In this document: in pieces, positions 35,401-47,021 of the stretch | Numbering within the stretch: position 1 is the first letter of the stretch | How the letters are laid out: each line of letters starts with the position of its first letter | NCBI RefSeq assembly: GCF_910596095.1 | Contig: NC_056533.1 | Span: 32,028,662 to 32,092,661, forward strand | DNA length: 64,000 nt | DNA from: Thunnus maccoyii | Taxonomy: Eukaryota > Chordata > Actinopteri > Scombriformes > Scombridae | Reading direction: 5' to 3' | Notes under the pieces: generated by a model | The model's database searches: none | What the model was told of the DNA's origin: nothing | The model's input: the letters and a program-made list of their open reading frames with translations, nothing else | Program-made: the position numbers and the translations under genes

Positions 35401-37110
35401 CTGTCGTGCTAATATGTTTGGCATCAGAATCACTTGTTTACCTGGTCAGACATTAGAGGTGTTGATGCTCAGGGACTCCAGTGAGACCAATTTAAATGCA
35501 GGCAAGACCTTGGTGAATGTCTCCATGTACTCAGATTTATTTGGTGTTACACAGTAACTGCCCTGTAAATAAGACCTTGTTGAATGTCTATATAAAAATG
35601 TCATCGTTCAGGCTGAATATACTGAAGTTACAAGCTCAGAAATAAACAGCGGCAATCTCCCAGAATATTGGGCAAAGTGTCATGTCATTAAATGTGACAC
35701 CTTCCTGTATTTCTTTATTAGCTAGGCTAGGTAGTGAATACATTTCTGTGACCATTAACCCATATCAGTGGCTCCCATTGTAAAATCACAGAGGAGTTTC
35801 TGGATAACTTCAGAAAAAAGCTTGTATAATCTTTCATTAAAAACCAGTTTGGATGTTTAGGCTATTGAACTGTCAAGACTTTTATGTTTATTAAGTGCGT
35901 ATGAAGGCTTCTAAAATGTAGATGTTCATGGATGATGTTGAAAAGTTGTTTCTCTTCATCAGAGTGAGCATGAGAAAGATATCCAGAGTTAACATTTAAG
36001 ATTAACAGCAGGACTCTTGTTGCAGTATTTTAAATCATATCTGATAGTTTGGTGTATCTGTTGTATATCTAAACTAATGAATATTACCTATTAATGTTTC
36101 ATATACAGGTGAATTAGCTGACTATAAAATTTATGTTAATGCAAATTTGGTCTTGCATTTTTTTAGAATTATAATAGAAAGAGTTCAGATCAGGACACCA
36201 TGAAACATGGAGGCAATAAATGCACAATCATTGTGCTATTGACAATGGTGGAGCCTAAAATTACAGTTATATAACAGAAAAGGATGTGTCCTACTTTACC
36301 TCACCTACAGTCTTAAATGTAATACAACATTAATTTTGGCTTGAACACACTGAACCCAAATGCCATTCCTCCTGTAGACTAAATCTAATACAAATGCTAT
36401 AGATCCCTGTGTGGTTATTCAAAATCTTAATAATTCAGAGATAAAACACACATGTAATGTACTAATACAGTGTGTTTCTTTGAAACTGGTAGATAGTTCT
36501 ACCACAAAATAATTCAACCTAAATTTAGGCCTACAATTCGTATATGAACATACAGTATGTATCTTAATATTACGATGACTTTCATGTATGACACTAGGCT
36601 ACATGTGTTGTTGTACATACTTGTTTAGTACCTTACATGTCCAAAACATACAGTATGGTGTATTAGACTACCATAAAACACATATTTACTAAATATGGTG
36701 GTCATGATCATGACATTAGACAAAGTAAAAATGTTCATATACCTCTAAATTGCACATTTTACAACATTTGATTTAGCACAAAATCAAACTTGATTCTCAA
36801 CATATTTTTTGAGTGCAGGATTTGGGCATTCAAATTTGTATAATATAGTACCCTATATTATAGCCATATAAAAGCATTGTTTTTGTAAATGATATAACTC
36901 AGAGTAACAGCGTGGATCTTTCAGCCACCAGAGGGCCCTCAAACAAATTGAAAATGTGTACGAAAAAATTTTAAGGACGCTACACTAATTTTAGTGTTAA
37001 TTTTTACCAGGTTTTGCTTTTCTTTCAGCAATTTTAATTCTCATAAATTGTAGTTAACAGTTGGATGTGCACAGCTTGGAAGGGTCGCTTTTCAAATCTT
37101 CCTCGCCTGG
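35401..37110. other. nr1h3-madd intergenic spacer
   Basis: AT-rich and without a gene. It includes a CTCF-type motif at 36924-36938 (GCCACCAGAGGGCCC). Confidence 0.5.
36924..36938 (+). promoter_or_regulatory. CTCF-type motif between nr1h3 and madd
   Basis: GCCACCAGAGGGCCC closely fits the vertebrate CTCF core consensus (CCASYAGRKGGCRS). It lies in the spacer between the two co-oriented genes. Match by eye only. Confidence 0.5.
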
Positions 37111-37117
37111 TTCGGTG

Positions 37118-38240
37118 ATAAAACACTGTGAAGTAAATAATAAGTAAAACGCTACTACTACAGGTTTTCATCAGGCTTGTTTAATGCTTCCATTGAAAGC
37201 TCCAGAAAAAGCTATCAAATGGACCTTGAGTTCATTTTTTTGTCAAGCTATTTATAGATACAAGCTTATTCAAGCTCCCATTTTAGGATTTTATGTTGCT
37301 ATAGAAAAACTGAGATTATTAGAAAATTTAAGGGAACTATAATAAAATTTGGTATACAGGGGCTTTATAAATATATTTATATATTTATATATATATATAT
37401 ATAAATATATTAGGGTTATGACTACTCATTTTATGGTCTCTACCAAATTCGTGTATCAGTGTCTTAAAGCTAATACCAGTGTTAATATGAGAGGTCAAAG
37501 AAAGGTGAAAGGGTAGGGGTGGTGTGGGTGGCAAGTCCTTGTTAGAGCCCGAAAAAGGCTTTGTCTGACCCTGAGAGAGAAAGAGAAAAAACACTGTAAA
37601 ATACTGCAAATGGTTTACACTGATTATAAAGTGAAGTACCACTACTGCGGACACACTACTGGTCCCTGTAGGGAGCATTTAGTGGTTTTTGTCAGACCTA
37701 CTTAATGCTTCAGTTAAAAGCTTCGGAAAAGGCTTTCAAGTGGATGTTGAGTTAATTTTTTTGGTCAAACTATTCACAGATACAAGCACTCTCTTCTCAT
37801 CCAAAATGTTCTCTGAGCTCCCATTTTAGGATTTTATGTCGCTATAGAAAAAAATTGGATTATTAGAAAATTTTGAGGGCTCTATAATAAAATGTGGTAC
37901 TAAGGGGTGTAATTAAATATTTTGGGTTTATTATCATCACATTTTATTGTCTCTGTACCACATTGGTGTACCAGTGTCTTAAAGCTAATAATACTGTATT
38001 TTTATACTTTTAATTATGATAAATTGCATTTAAAAATTACGGTGGGGGGTGGGCAAATCCTCTTTAGGGCCCCAAATAGGCTTTGTCCGGCCCTGTTAAG
38101 CGATAAAACACCTTATAATACTGTAAACTTTTTACACTGATTATTGAGTAAAGTACCAGTACCACAGACATGCTACCAGTCCCTGTAGGAAGCATTATTA
38201 TCATCAGGTTTTTCGTCAGGCTTGTTGGTCGCTTCCGTTA
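37118..38240. repeat. Tandem repeat, about 2.3 copies of a ~0.5-kb unit
   Basis: Unit starts at about 37118, 37588 and 38101 ('aaaacac..t.taatactg'). Each full unit contains 'cccattttaggattttatgt', 'cagtgtcttaaagctaata' and 'ggctttgtc.g.ccctg'. The first unit also has an AT microsatellite at 37366-37412. The third, partial unit ends at the madd first exon. Confidence 0.85.
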
Positions 38241-38595
38241 GGTCGGGCTCTGAGTATGCGGAACTCCCTGCAGACCGATGATGATGAAGAGGATGTTGTG
38301 AAGGCAGGTTGTAACTGACCGAGCCACCCGTTCACCGAGCACAAGAGGCGGACACGCATTTCGCATCATTTATTATTCCACGAACCAGTCGGTCGGAGTA
38401 GCTTGACGTCTGAGCCGTCGTCCGTGTCCGATGTTTCCAATTCAGATATATAATCTGAACGAAACGAAGGCTGAATTCATACACACACCGCTGCCTCTCT
38501 GCCTCCGTGACCGAGGAGGGCACTCACCACCCAGGCCGTCATCAGCAGCTGGCTTCGCAGCGACTGTTAGCGGCTAACCGGCTAATGTAAGCAGG
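38241..38595 (+). other. madd: madd promoter region and 5' untranslated exon 1
   Basis: CpG-enriched segment ending at a strong donor AGCAG|GTAAGG (38595/38596), with no conserved coding frame. It is the only CpG-rich region between nr1h3 and the first madd coding exon, so it is the likely transcription start area. The start site itself cannot be seen. Confidence 0.6.
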
Positions 38596-39547
38596 TAAGG
38601 ATGCTCCACTTTGACGTCTGTGCTGTTTAAACCCAACCGCCGCGTTTGGTGGCACGTATTCTGCTCTTTTTCTGACGTCGCCACCAGCTTGTTTTCATTC
38701 GACAAATCATTGTTTTATAAGACACATCGGTTGAAGCTACTGCTAGCAGCTAGGCACAGCGAGCTAACTAGCTAATCCATCCGTGACGTAGGAAAGCATA
38801 AAGCTAGCAGAGTGGAGGTGAGAAGATGCATCTTTGGGATGAACGTGTATCAGGACGAGCCAAGGCCTGGTAGGTTATCATAAATATACAACTGATAACA
38901 CACCCACAAGCTACATGGCTAGCTCTTTCAGCCTTATCATATGTCTTATATTGTTATAGTGCCCTCCTCCTAGCCTATCTCGTTACTCTAATCTCCACTG
39001 TTAGCCCTTGTTAGGTAGTAAAAATGCCCACTGACGTTAACAGTTACGCCGCGTAACTTCACTCCTTACCTCGGTTATACCCTTGGCAGTATTCCGTTGA
39101 AACCCCTGTGTCATTGTAAAGCCATCATTGCATGAACGTCTAAAACGTAGCCTTTCGAGGTTGCATTATTTTACATTATGTCCAACAAGCTTCCGACTAG
39201 AATATTGATCCACCAACATTAATGTCACGACTGATCAGAGTCAGTTAATTTAAATGGATTGAAGCTCCTGATGTTGGAGCTGGTAAATACAAGATGGCAG
39301 AGACAACTAGACACCACTATCCAATGAATGAATGAATGAAGAACCCATTAGTATGTAACCTACACCACCCTGCAAGATGAGCACACATAATATATATAAC
39401 CTAAATGTATTTCTCATAGCTTAAAATATAGTCATAAATAAGAGAAAGCTTTATTTCAGAGCCAAATATTCAAACATTGACTGAGTGAAAGCAGCCATAG
39501 GTGTTACATACTGATGAGTTGAGATAAATACCAACTGAATTGGTCCT

Positions 39548-39840
39548 AGGGCTGCATCTAATGATTATTTTCATTAGCTCTTAATCTGTCAGGTATTTTC
39601 TCGATTAATTCATTTAATTGGTTGGTCTCTAAAATGTTCAAAAATGGTGAAAAATGTCCATCACTTGTTTCCCAAAGTCCAAGATGCAACCAAAAACCAA
39701 AAAGATATTCAGTTTACTTCATATTTGAGAAGCTTGAAAATTTTTTTCTTAAAGAATGACTCCAAGCAATTAATTGATTATCAAAATAGTTGGCGATAAA
39801 TCTAATAGTTTTGAAACTAATCGACTAATGGACCCATCCA
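39548..39840. repeat. Interspersed repeat ('agggctgcatctaa ... gattaat')
   Basis: Starts 'agggctgcatctaatgatta' and ends 'aactaatcgactaatgg', a common fish repeat with weak terminal inversion. Related pieces lie at 2590-2650, 51410-51660 and 52915-53175. Confidence 0.55.
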
Positions 39841-42631
39841 TGCTGTTCTAATTGGTTCTGAATTCAAATTTGACTTAAATGTCAAAGCCTCAGTACAAAA
39901 TATTTAAAAACAGCCAAATAAAATGATGACAAATGGCTTTAGGGGATAAATGCATCATCCTCCATACACCACGGGGTCAGTCGTTTTTAAAATGCAGATT
40001 GGATCATGGGAGATTTTAAGGCAAATGTATTGCTATCTGATTTGTTGTTAAATATAAACAAAGTTTATATATTACCATTGTTATGTCCTATACAATGAGT
40101 TCCCTCTGTTAGCTCAATGTGACAGCTTGCATGACGGCACACGAACACATCACAGCACCTAAGGGCCATTGTGACTACACAAGTGCATAATGTACCTATA
40201 TGGCCGAACATGAATCACTTTGACTATGTGAATTTGATTACAAAAGCTAGATAAGGTCTAGAAACAAAGCCATGGTCCAAGAAATTGAATATAAACAGAG
40301 ATGAACATCTGGTACTGTGTCATTTTAGGCCTGCAGACGTTCAGGCTGCCAGTTTTATTGACAGGGGATCAAAATAGTTTCTAAATCTCTTTGTCTTGCA
40401 CCATAAAACATTGTACCATTGTTTTATATTGTAGATTTGAATTTAAAAGTGAGGATTTAATAATCAGTGCTTTCACAATCTACAATGTATCTCTCTCTCT
40501 CTCTTGTTTGTGTATCTTCAAACTAAAACTAATTCAACACAGCCTTTTCCATCTGTAGTTATTGCTGTTCATTGTGACTGGCAAGAAACGCTGTCCATGT
40601 TGGAGGCCTGTGAATCATATCATCTCCTCTCTATGCTTACATAACCAATAAGTGCCGCCTGCAGACCACTCTGACCAGATTCATCTGTTGTGTTAACCTG
40701 CATCATTATCTTGCCTTTGAAGATTACACAGTTGTTGTGGTGATTCTTTATCTCTATTTTGAGAGAGAGAAACAAGCTCCATGCTCACTCATTAAGTACG
40801 ATCAGTGAAGTGGCGTAGCCCCTTCCATCTTCATCTAAAAATAATGCTGTGGTCCTGTATCTCTGCTGGCTGAGTCTGCCTTCGGCTCTGCTCTCAGCTC
40901 TGCTGCTTCATAAAATAGCCCTTTTGGCTGTGCACCAGAAAGCACTCATGTTGCCAGACCTGCATGTTGATTCATTGTATTCATGGTTTTGCAAGATAAA
41001 AAGGTCTGTACCGTGTACAGCCTTATTCTGTGCTCTTAGAATATTTAATATGTTGTTTTGAATTATTTCCTTTGCATAATTAGCGACCGCTGTGAGAAAG
41101 GTTCCAGATGTTTCCAATGTCGAGAAATTAGTCTAAAGAACTTTATATCAAGAATTAGCTTTCAAAATCGAGTATTTCTACAGCAGTGCCTGTCTCTCAG
41201 AACAGATGCATAGTTAATAATGTTAAGTGACAGGTTACTTTGGTCTTCTTGTTCATCAACATGCGGCCAGTAGGAGACTGTCAGGCTCGCAGTGCATTTG
41301 AATAATTTCACCAAGAGTGATGAGTGCTGACATTAAGCTGAATCAACAGGACATGTTCCAATGCGCAGTGTAGTGCTGTTTGAACCGTGCCTTCTTATGG
41401 CACAGCACTCATCAAATACTGTTGCATTGGACGGCGTTAGCCAGCTTACTCATTCCTAATGTTAACCCTATCAAGTACGGAGCAGCTTATTTACTTCCCA
41501 CTAAAGAAAGAAATAAATATGTTTTTTTTTTTTTGACAACTATAGTGGTGTAACCAGGTTTTGATATTAATATTTGTCAGTGACATTGGTATAAGCATTT
41601 TCTATTTCAAATCTAGTGAAATTTTGATAATTATTTACCATCCTGCTTCATCAATATGAGTTCAGAATTGTTTCACATCTCGGTGAATGGCAGCTCTATA
41701 CTTAGTATCTGAAGCCCTCTGTAATAAAATCACCCCTTTAATGTCTACTGGATGCAGCTGTGCCGTGGCTGCAGGGGTTAATGATAGCCTTTGTATTAGG
41801 ATGTTTGACTGTAGTCCCACTCATGACTTCAATGCAGCCCATTTATCTGTGTGCCTGGTCTGATTTTGCCAGATGAGTTCACATCTCTGAAGCAGAAAAT
41901 TCATTTGTTAAATGTCAATATTTGTTCACAAATGGCATACAATTATATTAAATTATACATTTCATGTGTTAATCACATCACACAAAATGTTATGGTTCTA
42001 ATATTAATATAGCTAACCTATTTTTCTCAATATAGATGAACAATACAATGTCTTTATTTCTGCTGATATCACTTTCAACATAAAAAGAAACCAGTGGGTG
42101 TTGATGAAAGGTATTTTTGGGTGCTAGAAAGGGAGAGAGAGAGGCGCACCGCCGCTGCAGAATGAATACAGGGGAAACACTGGGGTGTGTAGCCCCCAGC
42201 CAATAACAGCGTGCAGGGTGTGAAGTCGGGACTCTATAAAAAACATAGCAACCGCTTTACATCGCTGTCTCCGTCTCTCTCTTCTGCTCTCTGTCTGTGT
42301 CATAGATGTATAAAGAGAACACGTCTGTGTCTGTTTAACCGAGGGCGGGGCTGAACTCCAAACACACACACATACACACAGAACAGAGCAGAGAGGCCAC
42401 AACGGACAGGATAAAGCTCTGCATTCACACCAAATCCAGCAATGCGGCACCTTCCCACAGGGTTGTGAGGAGATGTTGGCGTGTTGACTTACGCTTCAGA
42501 ACATAAGTGCTGTGAAACGATCGGAAAATAATGTTTAATTTATCTGATTCACTGCTTTGTTCTCGCTACCGCCGCTCCCTCTCTTCATTCACTCTCTAGC
42601 TGGCTTGACCACTGCTGCTCTCTCTCTGGGC

Positions 42632-42955
42632 CTTTTCACATCTGAAAGTCCGAACCAAGGTTCATGTTTTTGTTACATTGTATACATTTGATCTGATTAG
42701 TTTTGGTTTCACATTGCAATCATGCGAGCGTGCTAAAGAACTTTACATGACATACCTATGTCCTGTTGACATCACCTACGTGTCTGTGTTTCCCTTAACT
42801 TGACATTGATTGGTTTGTAGACGGGTACGCATCTGATGTAGGCGTGCTGTCAATCCGGTGCGTAGCCTTCTATTGCTGTTTGTCGAACCAAGATTTGGCT
42901 GTTTGGTTTGAAAAGTCTAAAAGTCCGGACCAAACGAAGTAAGTGTGAAAGGGCC
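42632..42955. mobile_element. MITE inserted in a (CT)n tract
   Basis: Ends GGGCCTTTTCACATC and, inverted, GGGCCCTTTCACACTTA, flanked on both sides by CTCTCTCT. An 8-bp duplication of the microsatellite would fit hAT, but the repeat makes it ambiguous. No coding frame. Confidence 0.65.
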
Positions 42956-44811
42956 CTCTCTCTCTCTCTCTTTCTCTTTCTCTCGCTGTCGCTCGCTCAT
43001 GCTCTCATCTTGCTTGAGGGACCATCTTTGAATGCTGTGTTTTTAAACAGCAACTGACAAACCCTGCATACTACGCCTTTGTGTTGCCTCTGAAATGCGT
43101 TAAGTGGACATCGACACTGCACAGGAAGCATGACACAGTAACAATGCAGCCAGACCACAATCATGTCTGACGGACCATCATGAAACAGGAACAATTGCAC
43201 AGAATTTGCACAAATTACCCCTGGATCGTGCTTGTGAACTGGCCGTTTTAAACGTTTTCTAGTAGAAAACACGGCCTAGTCCTTTTCTTCCTGGGTTACT
43301 CAGCTTTTTGAATTGAAATGCATAGATGGTATGAACCAGTCTGAATTGTAGTCCCATTAGCTTATCAGTGCAGGGACAACATCCTTCAAGAGACACTGAA
43401 AAATTGCTCTGGGTTCAGAGTGTTTGTGTTTCAGGGTGGAGTTTTCGTGTTGCATAGCCTCATGTGCCATGTGTTGGTGTTAGAGTAAATGCTGTTCACC
43501 ATGACACTCTGGTCTAGATAGGTCCTGTCACTGCAGCATGGTCAAGTTGTTGTTTTTTTCCCCCCATATATGTGTTGAAGTTGCTGATGTGGGCTTGTGA
43601 CTTATTTTTTTCTTCTCATTGTCTCAGCTTCAGTGCGACTGATGTAATATAACGTACATCACATTTGGTTTTCAGCTGTCTGAAGCGTCAGTAGTTAACA
43701 GTCAGGTTTTGGAGTCAGTCGCTCATAATCAAAGAGGCAGGGGCTCCTCTGTAGAGCCGCCATTTTATAAGAATGTTTAACAATCATGCTGGGATAAATG
43801 TGTTGTAGAAGAGGCAGAGACACCGACTGTAATCTTAAAATGCACCGCAGCAACATTAAGATCTCTGAATATGAAAATGTTGTTCTTTTTTGATGCCGTC
43901 TGTGTCACTGTAATGTAAAACACAATGGTATAAACAGTAACTAATTAACAAACAAGTGTACATGAAGCAGATCGAGTGTGATCTTGACCTCTGACCTCAT
44001 TGTGTGCAGGAGAGGCAAGTTCCTCATGTGGATCAGTAACGTATCACATGACATTACCGAAGCTAATGATATGACAGGAAATATCTGTGGGAATGTGGAA
44101 ATAATAGTATTTCTGGGTATAATCTTAGGCCAAATTCTTAAGAGCTTAACCTAACATAATCCCTACCTCCTCCTGCTTTGTTTGTTTTTCAAATTGAGTG
44201 GCTTATGAATAGTCAAGGCCTTTCCAAGAGAACGACCAGAGCACAAATCATTTGAGCTGATAAAGCAACAGTGTTAATAATAGGTTTGTAGAGCTGTTAA
44301 TTTGTGCACATTTTGTTCATGTCGCATGTGATAAACTCAAATACCGCTGTGTGGATTTCATAACTTTAGGATTACATAATCTTGTGGCATTCTGACCGTC
44401 ATATTATATTGAACTGGAGCTGTAAGTGTGTCCATGGTGGGTGGGGAATAGCTTTCTGTAGACCTTCGGGTTACCTGTTAGTCCTAGGGCTGTGAGGGAA
44501 ATAGTACAAGCTTTGAAGGGTGCTTACTCCATCAAGGCCCCTAAGCTGCTTACTATATCAGCGAGCCTCCCACTGAAAAGTCTTCATCCTGCTACAAAAA
44601 CAACCAGCTGAAATAGTCACCAAAAAAAAACACTGTCAAACAGTTAAAGCCTTTGAATTTGAAAGTATTTCTCTATAACATTATATATTCTTGACTCAGT
44701 AAGCAACAAACAGCAAAGTTAGAATTATGTAATGAATAATTAAACAGTCAAAAACTCAGATTTGATTAAGAGTGACCAAACAAACCATCAACTGTCTCAT
44801 TTTATTCGAAG

Positions 44812-45188
44812 GTTTAAGGCTGAACAACTAATCAAAATTTTTATCCAAATTGCAATATGACCTCCTGCAGTTTTCAAATCACAGGAGGTGAAATAGTCAT
44901 TAAAGGTGAAACGTGTGTCAAAATACCTTTTTATAAATGAAATATTGTCGTGCTGCAGAGATGTCCTGGCCTACACATCGTATCGTACTTAAAATAGCAT
45001 CATTGTTTGGTACAGATCCCTGCAAAAATCCCACCATAATCATTTTAATATGTTTTTTCAATAAAAAAATAAGAATAATGATATAAAAGTTATCATTCCC
45101 TCTCATATCACAAACCATATTGCAATTGCAATATCAGTCTAAATAATCACAATTAGGTATTTTTATTCAAAATCATTCAGCCCTACAA
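44812..45188. mobile_element. MITE with inverted 'aggctgaac' termini
   Basis: The left end 'aaggctgaacaactaatcaaaat' is inverted at the right end ('tcaaaatcattcagcccta'). The inner 'gcaattgcaatatcagtc' is typical of a repeated fish family. Confidence 0.55.
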
Positions 45189-45924
45189 ATGTTACTAAAT
45201 CCTGATTGGTGGATGGAAGTACGTGACATCACCTATCACCTTTTTTTTCCCCCTGAGCCCCGGCCACTTCAAACCAGTAAGAAAAAGAAAGGACAAAAAC
45301 AGAAATATAGACATATCTCATGTGAAATAACCAAACCTGTTTTAACTTATACATAAAGTTTTGTGTTTGTGTAGGAAGTGATTGAGAAAATAGGTTTTTA
45401 GGGAATTTACAGGAATGTATCAAGCATTTTTGAGTTTAGTGTGGTTGTTTAATCATCTCATGTTAGTATGGTAACTGGTAAAACGTGGATAATGTGGCAT
45501 GCTAAAGATGCTGGTGTCGACTTGTCATGTTCGACATCTTTTGTTCTCCTCGTGCTTTGTCTTATCGTCTTCAGTTTACCCTTTCTGGTGGAGCCGATCA
45601 CACCATAAAAGGGAATTTCTCAGCATCAACTAGACAGCGTTGTTAATGTCTTTCTATTCCTGTAATTAAACAAAAAAATGCAACCGTGACATTGCAATGA
45701 AATTTCCAGTGAAACAACAGTGCCTTTTTAGTAAGAAGACACTCTAAAACATTCACTTTTGAGAATCAGCTCAAAAGCAGAGATGTAATCAGGATCTTTA
45801 TTGCCAACTCGAGTTGAATTTTAGTGCATAAAACAACATCATGATACCATATGTAACCCAATTTAGTGACCTGCAAAAAAGCATGTGGTTTGCTGTATAA
45901 TTGGGTTCACCACAGTCACCAGTA

Positions 45925-46640
45925 GGGTGGTAACGGTACACAAACTTTACGGTTCGATATGTGCCTTTATTTTGGAGTCACGGTTTTCAATACAGCAGAG
46001 AAAATGAAAGGTAGAGAATAACATTTTGGTCTCCTACTTTAAAAAATGTAAACATCCAACAATGGCTCATTGGCTGTAACTGTTACTGAAACAGTTGAGT
46101 TGTGCTGCAGTGGAGGAAAACAACCTTCCTGTTTCTTGCAAGGACACCTGGCTGATGGCTGTTGCTTTCTGTGATGCTGAAACTCGATTTATGGTTCCTC
46201 AGAACAGGTTCTTAACGACGTGTTATCCGACCACATTGGAAATCAAATGTGTTTTGTTCTGAACAGCTTCAATCAAAGGCGGAGTGAAAAGCCTATCATC
46301 ACAGAGAGAGGGGGATGGGGAATCCGCAGTATCATTAAATATGAGGATAACAACACATATTTTTAGCCGGTCTCTCCTGGAAGGCAGTCAATGTCATAGG
46401 AGGATTGTCCAGCTCAGGTCTCTTGTTTGTCATTACGACAGCAGTGACGTTACATGAGCATCGGTGACCAGGGTAACCAGGCTAACTTGGCTAAGCTGGC
46501 TAGCATACATCCACATCGGAGTAAGTGGATTATTTAACTATTTTGACAGTAATTGTTTGGGTCACAGAGCATACCGAACTAAGGAAGTCGCTTACCGAAC
46601 TGAACATCCTGTACCGAACGGTACAAGACAAATACATGTA
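45925..46640. repeat. Diverged MITE-like repeat
   Basis: Left part 'agggtggtaacggtacacaaa' and right part 'gtaccgaacggtac' are partly inverted. Low similarity, so the ends are approximate. Confidence 0.35.
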
Positions 46641-46803
46641 TCCTAGTCATCAGTGTTTCATTTAGTAGACTGTATTTACCCATTTTGCATCCCCACACTG
46701 TTTCTCACTGATTTGTACTCTTGTTTATTTCATTGTGGCCATAGAAACGCATGATCTAAAACATTAATCCATGTTTTTGTAATGTTTTTTTTTTGTGTTA
46801 CAG

Positions 46804-46962
46804 GTCTGACTTAGTCTGTTTTTGAAGCATCATGATGACAACCAAGGAGCTGCGTTTCACCTCTATATCCGAAATTTCCAAATTGTAATGGAAAGCCACC
46901 AGTGACTTAAGAGGGAAAATATATCCTGGATGCCGTGACACACAGGACGTGGTCAATCCAAG
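46804..46962 (+). promoter_or_regulatory. madd: madd 5' leader with three upstream ORFs
   Basis: The exon begins after TGTTACAG. Upstream frames are 46832-46888 (18 codons), 46888-46905 (5 codons, sharing TAATG with the first stop) and 46930-46938 (ATG CCG TGA), all before the main ATG at 46963. Such frames usually reduce main-frame initiation. Confidence 0.65.
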
Positions 46963-47021
46963 ATGGAGAAAAAGAAAATGTGCCCTCGCCTTCTCGACTA
47001 CTTGGTGGTGGTCGGAGCAAG
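46963..47021 (+). CDS. madd: madd coding exon 1
   Basis: Residues 1-20 ([19 protein letters not shown] plus R). Donor AAG|GTAAGA. Confidence 0.95.

Larger units (their letters stand above)
38596..46803 (+). other. madd: madd intron 1 (8.2 kb)
   Basis: No gene inside. It contains relics at 39548-39840, 42632-42955, 44812-45188 and about 45925-46640. A further 42120-42620 segment rich in CT and CA runs looks repeat-derived. Confidence 0.6.
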
